In this document: positions 35,108-43,280 of the stretch, piece by piece
How the letters are laid out: each line of letters starts with the position of its first letter
Position numbering within the stretch: position 1 is the stretch's first letter
Source: JAWKJY01 sp041393535
Lineage (GTDB): Bacteria; Actinomycetota; Thermoleophilia; Gaiellales; Gaiellaceae
NCBI GenBank assembly: GCA_041393535.1
Contig: JAWKJY010000001.1
Span: 372,001 to 436,000, forward strand
Direction: 5' to 3'
Length of the DNA stretch: 64,000 nt
Made by a program: the position numbers and the translations under genes
Notes under the pieces: generated by a model
What the model saw: only the letters and a program-made list of their open reading frames with translations
Databases searched by the model: none
Told to the model about the DNA's origin: nothing

Positions 35108-37888
35108 CTAGCTTGGGAAGGTCAGGCCGTGGAGGTTGTGGCGGCTGACGCGGCGGCGGTCGAGCTCGACCCAGAGCAGCCGGCCAGCCGGGGTGAGCTC
35201 GCTGAGCCGGAGCAGGCTGCCGCTCGTCCAGACGCCGACCGTGCCGGCCGGTGGCCGGCTCGTCCTGGTCGGGAGCTCGACGAGCTCGCCGCCCGGGAAG
35301 CGGGCGACCACGCTGGCGGCGGTTCTCTCCTGGCGGCGGATCTCCGCCATTCGCCGGGTGCGAAGGAGCAGGCGGAGGTCCTCGGCGGTGGAGCGTTCGG
35401 CGAGGTAGCGGCGGGCTCGGCTGGTGAACGTGAACTGCACGGTCGGCGTGGTTGCGTTGGCGTCGCGCCAGCGGCGGGCGCGCATGGTCTCGAGGACGCA
35501 GTAGTCGTAGGGCGGCGGGGTCTTGCTCGCCCTGCGCGGCTCGTAGAGGGAGCTGATGCGCGTGATGAACCGGCCGTCGCGCTGCTCGAGCCTGCCGCCC
35601 CAGGTGGCCTGCTTCCACGGCGGCTCGTCCGTGCGCAGCGTGGTGCAGGCGGTCTGGAGGCGGCGGAGATCGAGGCGGCTTCGCAGATCGGGCTCGGCGT
35701 TCGCGGGGTCGATGACGACGATGCTGTTCGCGTAGACGGAGACCGTTGCGCCGTGGTCGCTCGCGCGCTGCAGCGGCGGGGTGTCGGGGATCTCGAGCGC
35801 GGGCTCGGGACCGACGCCCGCGAGCCGGTCGAGCTCGTTGCCGCCGGTGTCGCGAACGATCAGGACGGCCTCGTCGGTGACCGGCTGATCGGGGGTGAAG
35901 AGGACGAACCGCTCGACGATCGGGATCTGCTGGCTCGTGCCGTCCTCGTACTGGAGCGTGAGGCTGCCGACGTCCGCCGCGATGACGCCGGCGTAGATCT
36001 CGATCGGCGCCCGCGGGAGCGGGCCGATCAGCGCGCGGGGCAGCTCGGGGTCGCCAGGGCGGGGGAAGCAGCCGATCTGGTCGGGCTGGCCGGTCGATGT
36101 CCACCACCAGCAGGTGCCGCCCAGGTTCGACGGGGCGACGTCGATCGCAGCCCGGAAGGCACCCGGGCCGACGTGCTCGAGGATCCTGCGTCGCTGGCTC
36201 TCGTCGGGCTGCTCGCGTTCCGTGCTGAACCCCTGGTCGGGGTAGATCCCGATTACCGCGCCGTCCTTGTCGCGGACGACGAGCTTGAAGATGGCGTTGT
36301 TGATGGGCTCGTTGGCGCGGGGTATCTCGGCGACGAATGTGTTGGCGGCGATCGGGATCTGCCGTCGTTGCGTGCGGGTGATCAGCTCGAGGCTGGCGGC
36401 CTCGTCGGTGAGGAGGCCGGTCCAGATCTCGGTCGGGCCGGGGCCGCTGATGAAGCCCGAGCCGAAGCTGAGGAACGGGGAGTCCGGGATGGCGCCGGGG
36501 AGCGGGACGCAGCCGCCGCTCCCGACTGGCTCGAACGGGGCGACGGCCATCGAGCAGATCCGCCGTGGCCGTCCCGGCTTGTCGCGGCCCGGGACGACCA
36601 GCAGGACGGTCTGGGCGCTCTCGGGGTTCGGGCGGACGGCGCGTGCCTCGGTCGTTCCGATCCCCGGGATCGTTCGGCGCGGGACGAGCACGCCCGGCTC
36701 CTCGTCCCGGTCGGCCCAGCCGACCCGGCCGGGCTCGGGGAACCGCTCGACCGCGGTCGGGCCGGGCAGGCTCCGCCGCAGCTCGATCGCCTCCTGCGGG
36801 TCCAGGCTGGCGTCGAAGATCGCCCCGGCGGGAACCGTCGTGCGAAACCTGCTCCCGTCCCTGAGCTTCCCGTCGATCCGATCGAGTGTGTCGCGAAGCG
36901 GTGGGCGGGGGACGGCGACGAGGAACACGTTCAGGCCGAGGCCGAGCCCGGCGCTGCGTGCCTGCGGACGGAGCGTCTTGACCTGGTCGGCCGCGAAGCC
37001 GAACGTCACCCGCACCCAGTTCGGCTCACGGAAGTCCCGGAACGGCTTGCGGAAGCCGAACTCGAGATCCGAGCGGATCACGATCAGCGGGCCCGCCGCC
37101 GCGAGGCCCGCCTCCGTCGTGCAGCCCACGCTGCGACCGAAGTGGGACGGCAGCGTCGAGAGCGCGGCCAGGCAGATCAGGTCGCCGGAGCGGATCCCGT
37201 ACAGGTCGACTCGCTCGCCCGCGACGGTCAGCGAGTCGAGCAGCCTGACGCGCATCGGGCCTGGCAGCGGCACGAGCGCCCTGGCCTGCCAGCGCTCGAA
37301 CCGCGCCACCGCCTCTGGGCTCGCCGGCTTCCCCGGCAGGCGCGTTCCGGCCCAGCTCGAGAACGACCACGCAGCCGCTGCGGCCACGGGCTCCAACTGC
37401 GGAGCCGTCGGCGGCGGCACGGGCGCAGGAGCTCCCGTGGGCGCCGCCTGTCCGGTATCGCTCGCCGGCCGGTCGAGGCCCGCGCGCTCCCGAGGAGACA
37501 CCCCGGGTGGCGGTGCGGCGGGCGCCGCGGCCGGCGCGGCCGCCTCGGCCTGCGGCGCCCGTGGCGAGTCGGGCGTGGAGGTCTCCTGGACGATGGTTGC
37601 GATGAGGGCGGCGGCGAGGCCGGCGGTGACGAGGGCGGCGACGCGGCGCGTGGTGACGTGACGCACGGGCAGGCTGGCCCGGAAGGCGTCGGCGACGTCG
37701 CGGGCGGGGCCGAAGCGGTCGATCGCGCGTTGCTCGGCTGCCTGCTCGTCGAGGCCGGCTGCTTGCTCGTCGGCGAAGGCGTCGTGGAGGTGGCGTGAGG
37801 CCTCGGCGATCGCGCGGCGGCGGAGCCCACGGCGGCCGGGGAGGCGGCGCTCCAGCTCGGCGAGGTAGCGCTCGATCAGCTCGGGCAT
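35108..37888 (-). CDS. large HAAS-domain membrane protein with extracytoplasmic region
   Basis: Protein of 926 residues. Residues 1-75 are a HAAS-type helical domain (MPELIERYLAELERRLPGRR, then RAIDRFGPARDVADAF), which typically couples to a PadR regulator. One membrane helix follows (RVAALVTAGLAAALIATIV, about 82-100), then an Ala/Pro linker (to about 170) and some 750 residues outside the cell, beta-rich with repeated segments (AIFDASLDPQEAIELRRSLP, NTFVAEIPRANEPINNAIFK, VIAADVGSLTLQYEDGTSQQ). No enzyme motif is visible. The PadR gene lies 140 bases upstream on the same strand. A signalling or envelope-sensing role is inferred. Confidence 0.7.
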   Translation of the reverse strand: MPELIERYLAELERRLPGRRGLRRRAIAEASRHLHDAFADEQAAGLDEQAAEQRAIDRFGPARDVADAFRASLPVRHVTTRRVAALVTAGLAAALIATIVQETSTPDSPRAPQAEAAAPAAAPAAPPPGVSPRERAGLDRPASDTGQAAPTGAPAPVPPPTAPQLEPVAAAAAWSFSSWAGTRLPGKPASPEAVARFERWQARALVPLPGPMRVRLLDSLTVAGERVDLYGIRSGDLICLAALSTLPSHFGRSVGCTTEAGLAAAGPLIVIRSDLEFGFRKPFRDFREPNWVRVTFGFAADQVKTLRPQARSAGLGLGLNVFLVAVPRPPLRDTLDRIDGKLRDGSRFRTTVPAGAIFDASLDPQEAIELRRSLPGPTAVERFPEPGRVGWADRDEEPGVLVPRRTIPGIGTTEARAVRPNPESAQTVLLVVPGRDKPGRPRRICSMAVAPFEPVGSGGCVPLPGAIPDSPFLSFGSGFISGPGPTEIWTGLLTDEAASLELITRTQRRQIPIAANTFVAEIPRANEPINNAIFKLVVRDKDGAVIGIYPDQGFSTEREQPDESQRRRILEHVGPGAFRAAIDVAPSNLGGTCWWWTSTGQPDQIGCFPRPGDPELPRALIGPLPRAPIEIYAGVIAADVGSLTLQYEDGTSQQIPIVERFVLFTPDQPVTDEAVLIVRDTGGNELDRLAGVGPEPALEIPDTPPLQRASDHGATVSVYANSIVVIDPANAEPDLRSRLDLRRLQTACTTLRTDEPPWKQATWGGRLEQRDGRFITRISSLYEPRRASKTPPPYDYCVLETMRARRWRDANATTPTVQFTFTSRARRYLAERSTAEDLRLLLRTRRMAEIRRQERTAASVVARFPGGELVELPTRTSRPPAGTVGVWTSGSLLRLSELTPAGRLLWVELDRRRVSRHNLHGLTFPS

Positions 37889-38028
37889 CGCCCTGCGTCC
37901 CGGTCGAGGGTGGCTGTCCGTGCGTCCGTGACCGGTGGGGCGGCCTGGTGGTCACGGCCCCGGTCGTGCTGCTGTCCCTGCGAGCCTGGCGTGCGCTCTG
38001 ACCAGCGCATCCCGCTCCCTTCCGGTCG

Positions 38029-38361
38029 TCAGCTTTGCCAGCGCGGGTCGAGCACGCGGTTCATCGCGGAGGCGAACGAGTGCCACTCCTCACCCCGCTG
38101 GGCGAGCGCCTTGCGGCCCTCCGGGGTGAGGCTGTACAGCCTGCGCGGCCGGGGCCCGTCGCCCTTCTCCCAGCGGGAGCGGAGCAGACGAGCGCGCTCG
38201 AGCCGGTGCAGGGCGGGGTAGATCGTGCCCTCCTTCAGCTCGAACAGGCCCTCGGAGCGGCGGTTCAGCTCGACGATGATCCCGTACCCGTGCAGGGGCG
38301 CGTGCTCGACCACGCTGAGGATCAGCAGATCGAGATGCCCCTTCAGTGCCTCGCCTTGCAT
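38029..38361 (-). CDS. PadR-family transcriptional regulator
   Basis: Protein of 110 residues, the short PadR form with winged helix and one dimer helix. GHLDLLILSVVEHAPLHGYG, LFELKEGTIYPALHRLERAR and RRLYSLTPEGRKALAQRGEE are all family marks. The start at 38361 lies nine bases after TAGGAT (38371-38376), a likely -10 box. PadR-HAAS gene pairs are a common arrangement in which the PadR represses the membrane protein gene and itself. Confidence 0.9.
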   Translation of the reverse strand: MQGEALKGHLDLLILSVVEHAPLHGYGIIVELNRRSEGLFELKEGTIYPALHRLERARLLRSRWEKGDGPRPRRLYSLTPEGRKALAQRGEEWHSFASAMNRVLDPRWQS

Positions 38362-38370
38362 TGCTTTGCG

Positions 38371-38376
38371 ATCCTA
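38371..38376 (-). promoter_or_regulatory. -10 box for the PadR gene
   Basis: TAGGAT on the minus strand, nine bases before the ATG at 38361, within the only AT-rich patch of the gap (gatcctatgcttgatc). A short leader or leaderless mRNA would result. Confidence 0.4.
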
Positions 38377-38403
38377 TGCTTGATCGGATGGGACGTCAAG
38401 CCG

Positions 38404-38967
38404 TCAAGTCCGGCGCAGGGTTGGGATCTCGAACGTCACGACGGCTCGATCGTCTCCCCATTCGAGCTCCACCGTCCAGCAGCCGGCTGTGCGCACGTCC
38501 AGGTAGCTCGGGTAGATCTTTCCCGGCTGCGCGGTTGCCGGCCACGACCATCGCCGCACCCTCGTCGAGCCCGCTCGGTGGGCTCGGAAGAGCAGCGGAT
38601 CGCCGGCACGGCTGCGCTTGACGTGCCAGAGGATCTTGTTGTGCGCCCGCGACCCGCGCGGCCGAGGCGCGAGATCCACGAACAGGAACCCGACGATCGG
38701 ATCGCCCTGGCCGACGACGAACCGTGTGCCGGCCGGGCCGCGAGCCCGCGCCCAGGCTGGCGGCGCCTCACCCACCGGGTGGACTGGCGTCGCCTCGCAG
38801 GCCGTTGGCTTCCTCGTTGCCGCCGACGCGGTGGAGATGCCCGGCGCTGCTGCGCACGAGGCAATCACAATGACGGCGACGACCATGAGCGGAGCCGTCG
38901 TGCGGCGCTGGACTGGCTGCTCGGGCGGCGGCGGGTACTCCCACGCTCGTCTGCGTCGGATCGACAC
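38404..38967 (-). CDS. putative lipoprotein of unknown function
   Basis: Protein of 187 residues from GTG 38967, whose start lies five bases after the stop of the zinc-ribbon gene. A charged N-terminus precedes a hydrophobic segment (TAPLMVVAVIVIASCAAAPG) with a lipobox-like IASC. The mature part has GTRFVVGQGDPIVGFLFVDL, then WPATAQPGKIYPSYLDVRTA and CWTVELEWGDDRAVVTFEI, a beta-sandwich-like ending seen in actinobacterial lipoproteins. No family assigned. Confidence 0.55.
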   Translation of the reverse strand: MSIRRRRAWEYPPPPEQPVQRRTTAPLMVVAVIVIASCAAAPGISTASAATRKPTACEATPVHPVGEAPPAWARARGPAGTRFVVGQGDPIVGFLFVDLAPRPRGSRAHNKILWHVKRSRAGDPLLFRAHRAGSTRVRRWSWPATAQPGKIYPSYLDVRTAGCWTVELEWGDDRAVVTFEIPTLRRT

Positions 38968-38972
38968 GTCGC

Positions 38973-39314
38973 TCAGTCCCAAAGGATGGTCGACTCGCCG
39001 CGGCGCATCCGCGTGCCGCACAGCGGACACGGATTCGTCGCTGCCTGGCCGCCGCTGCCGCTCGCGTGATCGTCGGCAGTCGCGCCCCATGGTTCGAGCC
39101 GCCGGCCAAGACAGCTCGGACATCGTCCGAGCTCGTGGTCGAGCGCGTCGAGCCAGGCGCCTCGGGCGTGGATCTCGGTGACGACGTCGACGAGCGATCG
39201 GCAGGTGAGGCAGGTCATTGTCTGGACGGTGACGAGCTTCCCGGAGTCCGGCCCGCCGGAGACCTCGGCCTGGTAGCCGCAGGCGTCGCAGGTCATCGTG
39301 TATCGCCTGCCCAT
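38973..39314 (-). CDS. small zinc-ribbon protein
   Basis: Protein of 113 residues with four CxxC pairs: MTCDACGYQA (residues 9-12), MTCLTCRSL, GRCPSCLG and NPCPLCGTRM. Two zinc ribbons are therefore likely. The protein has no membrane segment. It lies between two secreted-protein genes on the same strand with spacings of four to five bases, so the three form an operon. The role is unknown; a regulator or assembly helper is possible. Confidence 0.6.
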   Translation of the reverse strand: MGRRYTMTCDACGYQAEVSGGPDSGKLVTVQTMTCLTCRSLVDVVTEIHARGAWLDALDHELGRCPSCLGRRLEPWGATADDHASGSGGQAATNPCPLCGTRMRRGESTILWD

Positions 39315-39318
39315 CGCG

Positions 39319-40191
39319 TCAGGTCTCGGTTGGGCCGATGCCGTGGCGTCGATCTGGAGCCTGTGTCGTGACCGTCGCGGTGCGCCACCGTTCGCTGGCT
39401 GGGCGGACGGGCTGCGTCGCCGCGCGATGCAGGTGGTGGCCTGGGCTGGGGATAGCGGCGACGATCCGGCGGAGGGTCTGGACGGTCTCCGTGAAGGGCT
39501 CCCAGCCGTGGATGCCGACGGCGTAGGTGCGGCCCTTGTGGCGCCAGGTGAAGATCAGGCGGTTCGACTGTTCGCCTGCGTTGGGGTAGGGCGGCGCGAG
39601 TACGAGGCTGCCGGTGCGCCTGCCCCAGCGGAAGGTGCCGAAGAAGACGCCAGCGGTGCGGTCCTGGCGCATCAGTCCGTCCTGGATGGGTGTCGGGCTG
39701 CCGTTGCTGGGGAGCTGGAAGCCGCCGAGCGCGTCGTCGAGTTTGCCCGCAATGAGAACCAGGTGGAAGGCGGCTGGCGGGCGGGCCTGCTCGGGCCGTG
39801 GCGTGTCGGCGGCGCCATGCCAGAAGTCCCAGACGGCGAAGCCGCTGGTGCGGAAGCGGCGTGCGAACACGTTCCAGTCGGGCACCTTCGCGACGCGGCT
39901 GGGGCAGGCGGGGGCGAGCAGCAGGATCCGTTCGCAGCGGCGGCGGGCGCGCGCGGGCGTGGCCACCAGCGCGATCTCCTGGCTCGTGCTGGCCACTCGA
40001 CGACCCGGCATCGTTGCTGCGTCGGTGGCTCCCGTGAGGCTGAGGGCGAGTGCGATGCCGAGAGCTAGCGGGATCAATGCGGCGGTCACGCAGTACCGGT
40101 CTGTGCTTCGGCTGGCAGGAACGACAGCTGCTTGACGAGGAAGCCACCGTCGCTCGCACAGGTGACGGTGGTCGTGAGCGATCGACCGCAT
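39319..40191 (-). CDS. secreted or membrane-anchored protein of unknown function
   Basis: Protein of 290 residues. The start at 40191 follows GGGAGGGGGTGCG. A membrane segment (CVTAALIPLALGIALALSLT, residues 34-53) anchors an outside domain with WNVFARRFRTSGFAVWDFWH, HLVLIAGKLDDALGGFQLPS, FRWGRRTGSLVLAPPYPNAG and RLIFTWRHKGRTYAVGIHGW. No family recognised. It heads the three-gene operon with the zinc-ribbon and the putative lipoprotein genes. Confidence 0.6.
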   Translation of the reverse strand: MRSIAHDHRHLCERRWLPRQAAVVPASRSTDRYCVTAALIPLALGIALALSLTGATDAATMPGRRVASTSQEIALVATPARARRRCERILLLAPACPSRVAKVPDWNVFARRFRTSGFAVWDFWHGAADTPRPEQARPPAAFHLVLIAGKLDDALGGFQLPSNGSPTPIQDGLMRQDRTAGVFFGTFRWGRRTGSLVLAPPYPNAGEQSNRLIFTWRHKGRTYAVGIHGWEPFTETVQTLRRIVAAIPSPGHHLHRAATQPVRPASERWRTATVTTQAPDRRHGIGPTET

Positions 40192-40497
40192 CGCACCCCC
40201 TCCCGACTCGCCGCCGCGGACACGGCGGCCTCCCTTTCGATGCGTCGGGGGCCGTCCGATCTTTACTCGCGGGAAACGGGGGCCCGGCGGCCGTCTAAAG
40301 GAATCGGGCCTGCTGCTGCATCGATGCGTACCGGGCTCGACCATGTCGCGCCCGCCAAAGGGGGCGCGTCGCCCAGGGGCCGGCGGGGGCCTGGTCTCGG
40401 GCGCCGCGCCCCCGACGACCCGGACGACTCCGGCCGATCGGCGAGACGAGGGGACGCGGTGGGAACCAGCGACGACGTCAGAGGGTCGAAGGGCTGG
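40192..40497. other. 306-base divergent promoter region
   Basis: Lies between genes read leftward from 40191 and rightward from 40498. Apart from the ribosome site at the left I see no clear -10 pair, repeat or RNA gene. The right part could be the N-terminus of the next gene if it used an earlier GTG at 40459. Confidence 0.4.
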
Positions 40498-41667
40498 ATG
40501 CGTCGGATCGTCCGCGCCGGGCTCGGCTGGGCCTACGCCCTCGTGGCGGCGGCGTCGCTCGCCGGCTGCGCCGGAACGCCGGCCGCGAACGAGCCAGTGA
40601 CCCCACCCGCGCCGGGCCCGCAGGAAGCCGCGCCACCCGTTGCGTCGGCAGCGCCAGCCGTGGCCGTGACCGAGCTGGCGCCGCCGATCGACACCGTGGC
40701 GGCGGCCGGGGTGTCGCCTCCGGTTGAGTCGGGGCCGCCGCCCGCGGCGACGTTCGACCCGTCAACGCCGCCCGTGCTGGTCGCGCGGCTTGCCGCGGGC
40801 GGGGGTGCCGAGCTCGAGCTCGACCCGGTCAGCTTCTGCTCCCCGGCGCTCTGCTCGGACGGGTCGCCGCGGCCGCCCACTGAGTACCTGCGGGTCAGGC
40901 GCGGTGAATCCGTCCGGGTCGCGCTGGTCGACGCCGAGGCGAGCACGCCGCATGGCTGCTCGCCGTACTGCGTGCAGGGTCTCCTCTCGCTGTGGCCACT
41001 CGAGTGTGTGGATGGTGGAGAGGCGCGGTTCGGGGACGCGGTCGTCGTCGCGCCGTTCGGGCGCCGTGGCGGGGAGATCCGGTTGGATGCGCCGCCGGGC
41101 TCGTACCTGCTCGGCGCGTTCGTCTACTGGAGTCGCGCGGACGGGACGGGCGGCGATGTCTTCGCGATGGGCGGGGTGCGGATCGCGCGCGACGGCTCGG
41201 CCGGCCTGGTGTCGGCCGCGGAGGCGGGCTGCCGACCGCCGCGGCTGCCGGAGCGCGCGCCGCTCGAGCGTGCTCCCGCCGGGACGGACGGCGCGGGCTG
41301 CACAGACGTCGCTGCGTCGTTCGACCGGTTGCTGCTGGCCGCGACGGCGGTCTTCGTCGGCCCCGTGACCGAGACCGGCGTGCCCACCGACCCGGACGAC
41401 GGGTCGTCCGGTCGGGTCGTGCGCGTCGCGGTCACCGAGCCGCTGCGCGCCACGGTCCCTTCGTCGGTCGAGCTGGCCTGGCCCGACTGCGCCGGCGATC
41501 CATCCGGGCGGACGTACCTCGTCCTGGCCGGGCCGTCCGATGCGCCGGATCGGCCGCTCGCGCTCCTCGACGCCTACCTGGTCGACACCTCGACCGGTGA
41601 GGCGACGAACGCCGCCGGGGAGACCGTCTCGGTGCAAGCCGTGATCGACCGTGTTGGCGGGGGCTGA
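40498..41667 (+). CDS. lipoprotein of unknown function
   Basis: Protein of 389 residues. Signal peptide MRRIVRAGLGWAYALVAAAS with lipobox SLAGC, then a Pro/Ala linker to about residue 90. The first domain (VSFCSPALCSDGSPRPPTEY, RVRRGESVRVALVDAEAS, PPGSYLLGAFVYWSRADGTG) has paired cysteines and looks beta-rich. The second (CTDVAASFDRLLLAATAVFV, GSSGRVVRVAVTEPLRATVP, SVELAWPDCAG) resembles a TIMP/NTR-like fold, as in the gene at 43281. It starts a run of three secreted proteins on the plus strand. Confidence 0.65.
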   Translation: MRRIVRAGLGWAYALVAAASLAGCAGTPAANEPVTPPAPGPQEAAPPVASAAPAVAVTELAPPIDTVAAAGVSPPVESGPPPAATFDPSTPPVLVARLAAGGGAELELDPVSFCSPALCSDGSPRPPTEYLRVRRGESVRVALVDAEASTPHGCSPYCVQGLLSLWPLECVDGGEARFGDAVVVAPFGRRGGEIRLDAPPGSYLLGAFVYWSRADGTGGDVFAMGGVRIARDGSAGLVSAAEAGCRPPRLPERAPLERAPAGTDGAGCTDVAASFDRLLLAATAVFVGPVTETGVPTDPDDGSSGRVVRVAVTEPLRATVPSSVELAWPDCAGDPSGRTYLVLAGPSDAPDRPLALLDAYLVDTSTGEATNAAGETVSVQAVIDRVGGG

Positions 41668-41673
41668 GCGGGC

Positions 41674-43185
41674 ATGCGTTCGTACCCGGTCATCTGGCGG
41701 TTGCGGGGTCCTTCGGGCGTGCGGGCTGCCGGCATGGCGGCCTGGTTCGTTGTGGCTGCTCTGCTGCTCCCTGCGGGGATCCCGTCCGCCGGGGCAGCGG
41801 TGACCTGCGTGCCCGAAGGGACGCGGCCGGGGGACGCTCCGAGGTTCGTGTCGGCGAGTGTGCTCGGCAGCGGTGGGGAGGAGCGCGTGAGCGCCGTCGC
41901 GGTCACGGCGTCCGGGCGGCCGGTGCTGGTCGGGACGACGGCGTCGTCGGGAGCGCGGCCGGACGCGCGCTGGAGCGCTGGCCTGACGGTCGGGTCGCGC
42001 CCACGCGGCTCGGTCGACGGGTTCGTTGCGACGCTCGACCCGACAGGGACGTGTCTCGAGGGCGTGCGCTTGCTGCCGTGGCGGTGGACGATCCCGCGGG
42101 ACGTCGCGGCGATCGGCGAGTCCGTCTTCGTTGCGGGAGCGCGCGATCGGGCCGGTGCTAGCGTCGGTGTGCTGGCGCGCGTCTCGCCGCTCGGCGTGCG
42201 AGGCGTGGATCTCGCGCGCTTGACCGGGTTGGACGTCGATGCGCTGGTCGGGGTCTCGGCCGACGGGCGCGGCGGCCTGCTCGTCGTCGGCTCCGTGGTC
42301 ACCGGCTCGGTGCTTGGCAGGGCCGTGTACCCGGCGCCGAGCCCCGTGCCCGAGCACGACGTACTGGTCGCGCGGTTCGACCGCTCGGGTGAGCGGTTGC
42401 GGTGGGTTCGGACGTTCGGAGGTCGCGGCGATCAGGTGCCGGTCGGGATCGCCGCCTCGAGGGACGGTGCGGTCGTGATCGGCTCGTCGCGCGGGGACGG
42501 GACAGGGATCGCGGCGGGTGCGTTCGCGCTCGGCATCGCGACGTCGGGCGAGCGGCGCTGGACGGTCGCGCTGGGCGACGCCGACCTTCGCGCGGTCGCG
42601 CTCGACACGTCGGGCCGCGCGCTCGTCGTGGGGCTGTTGCGCAACGGGGTCGCCGACGGGTACCTCGCCAGCGTCGGCCTTGCTGGGCTGCCGGGCCCGG
42701 ACGCGACCGGGAACGGCGCCGAGGACGGGCTGGTCGTCCGTCTCGGCCACGATGGGCGCCCGGACGCGGCCGGCCTCGTCGGCGGCACCGCCTACGACGA
42801 GCCCACCGATGTCGCCTGGAGCCATGGCCGCGTCCTGATCGTCGGCTCGACCGCATCGAACGACGGCAGCTTCCCGTCCGACGAGACGCCCGGGCTACCG
42901 GGCGCCCAGCCGCTGCCGATCCAGCCGCTCGACGCGTTCCTCGTCACGCTCGACGCCCGGCTCCGCCTGACCACCGCGACATTCCTCGGTGGCGTCGCCG
43001 GCGACATGGCCTCGGGCGTCGCTGCGCGGGGCGCCGACGCGATCGTCGCCGGCACGACGCGCTCCGACCGCCACTCCTTCCCCGACGGCAGCGGCGGCCC
43101 CAACCTCCCCGGCCTACGCCACCACGCGCCAGCCGGGCCCGGTAGCTCCTTCGACGCCTTCCTCGTCAGGATCGAGCTGCCGTGA
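41674..43185 (+). CDS. secreted beta-propeller-like protein
   Basis: Protein of 503 residues, six bases after the previous stop. Signal peptide (VRAAGMAAWFVVAALLLPAG, cut near AGAA). At least five blades repeat the pattern of a hydrophobic strand, a turn with D/G, and LVGTT or VVGSV: VTASGRPVLVGTTASSG, GGLLVVGSVVTGS, DGAVVIGSSRGDG and GRVLIVGSTASNDGSFP. Between them lie DGFVATLDPTGTCL and DAFLVTLDARLRLTTATFLG, which is the SBBP-type beta-propeller sequence. Such proteins act as surface scaffolds or binding modules; no catalytic site is visible. The last codons overlap the next gene if that starts at 43182. Confidence 0.75.
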   Translation: MRSYPVIWRLRGPSGVRAAGMAAWFVVAALLLPAGIPSAGAAVTCVPEGTRPGDAPRFVSASVLGSGGEERVSAVAVTASGRPVLVGTTASSGARPDARWSAGLTVGSRPRGSVDGFVATLDPTGTCLEGVRLLPWRWTIPRDVAAIGESVFVAGARDRAGASVGVLARVSPLGVRGVDLARLTGLDVDALVGVSADGRGGLLVVGSVVTGSVLGRAVYPAPSPVPEHDVLVARFDRSGERLRWVRTFGGRGDQVPVGIAASRDGAVVIGSSRGDGTGIAAGAFALGIATSGERRWTVALGDADLRAVALDTSGRALVVGLLRNGVADGYLASVGLAGLPGPDATGNGAEDGLVVRLGHDGRPDAAGLVGGTAYDEPTDVAWSHGRVLIVGSTASNDGSFPSDETPGLPGAQPLPIQPLDAFLVTLDARLRLTTATFLGGVAGDMASGVAARGADAIVAGTTRSDRHSFPDGSGGPNLPGLRHHAPAGPGSSFDAFLVRIELP

Positions 43186-43280
43186 ACCAGCGTCCGAGGC
43201 TCGGTCTGGGGCTCGTCGCGATCGCCGTCGCGGCCAGCTCCGCGGCGATGCGGTGTACACCGAGCGGCGCCCGGAGGGTC

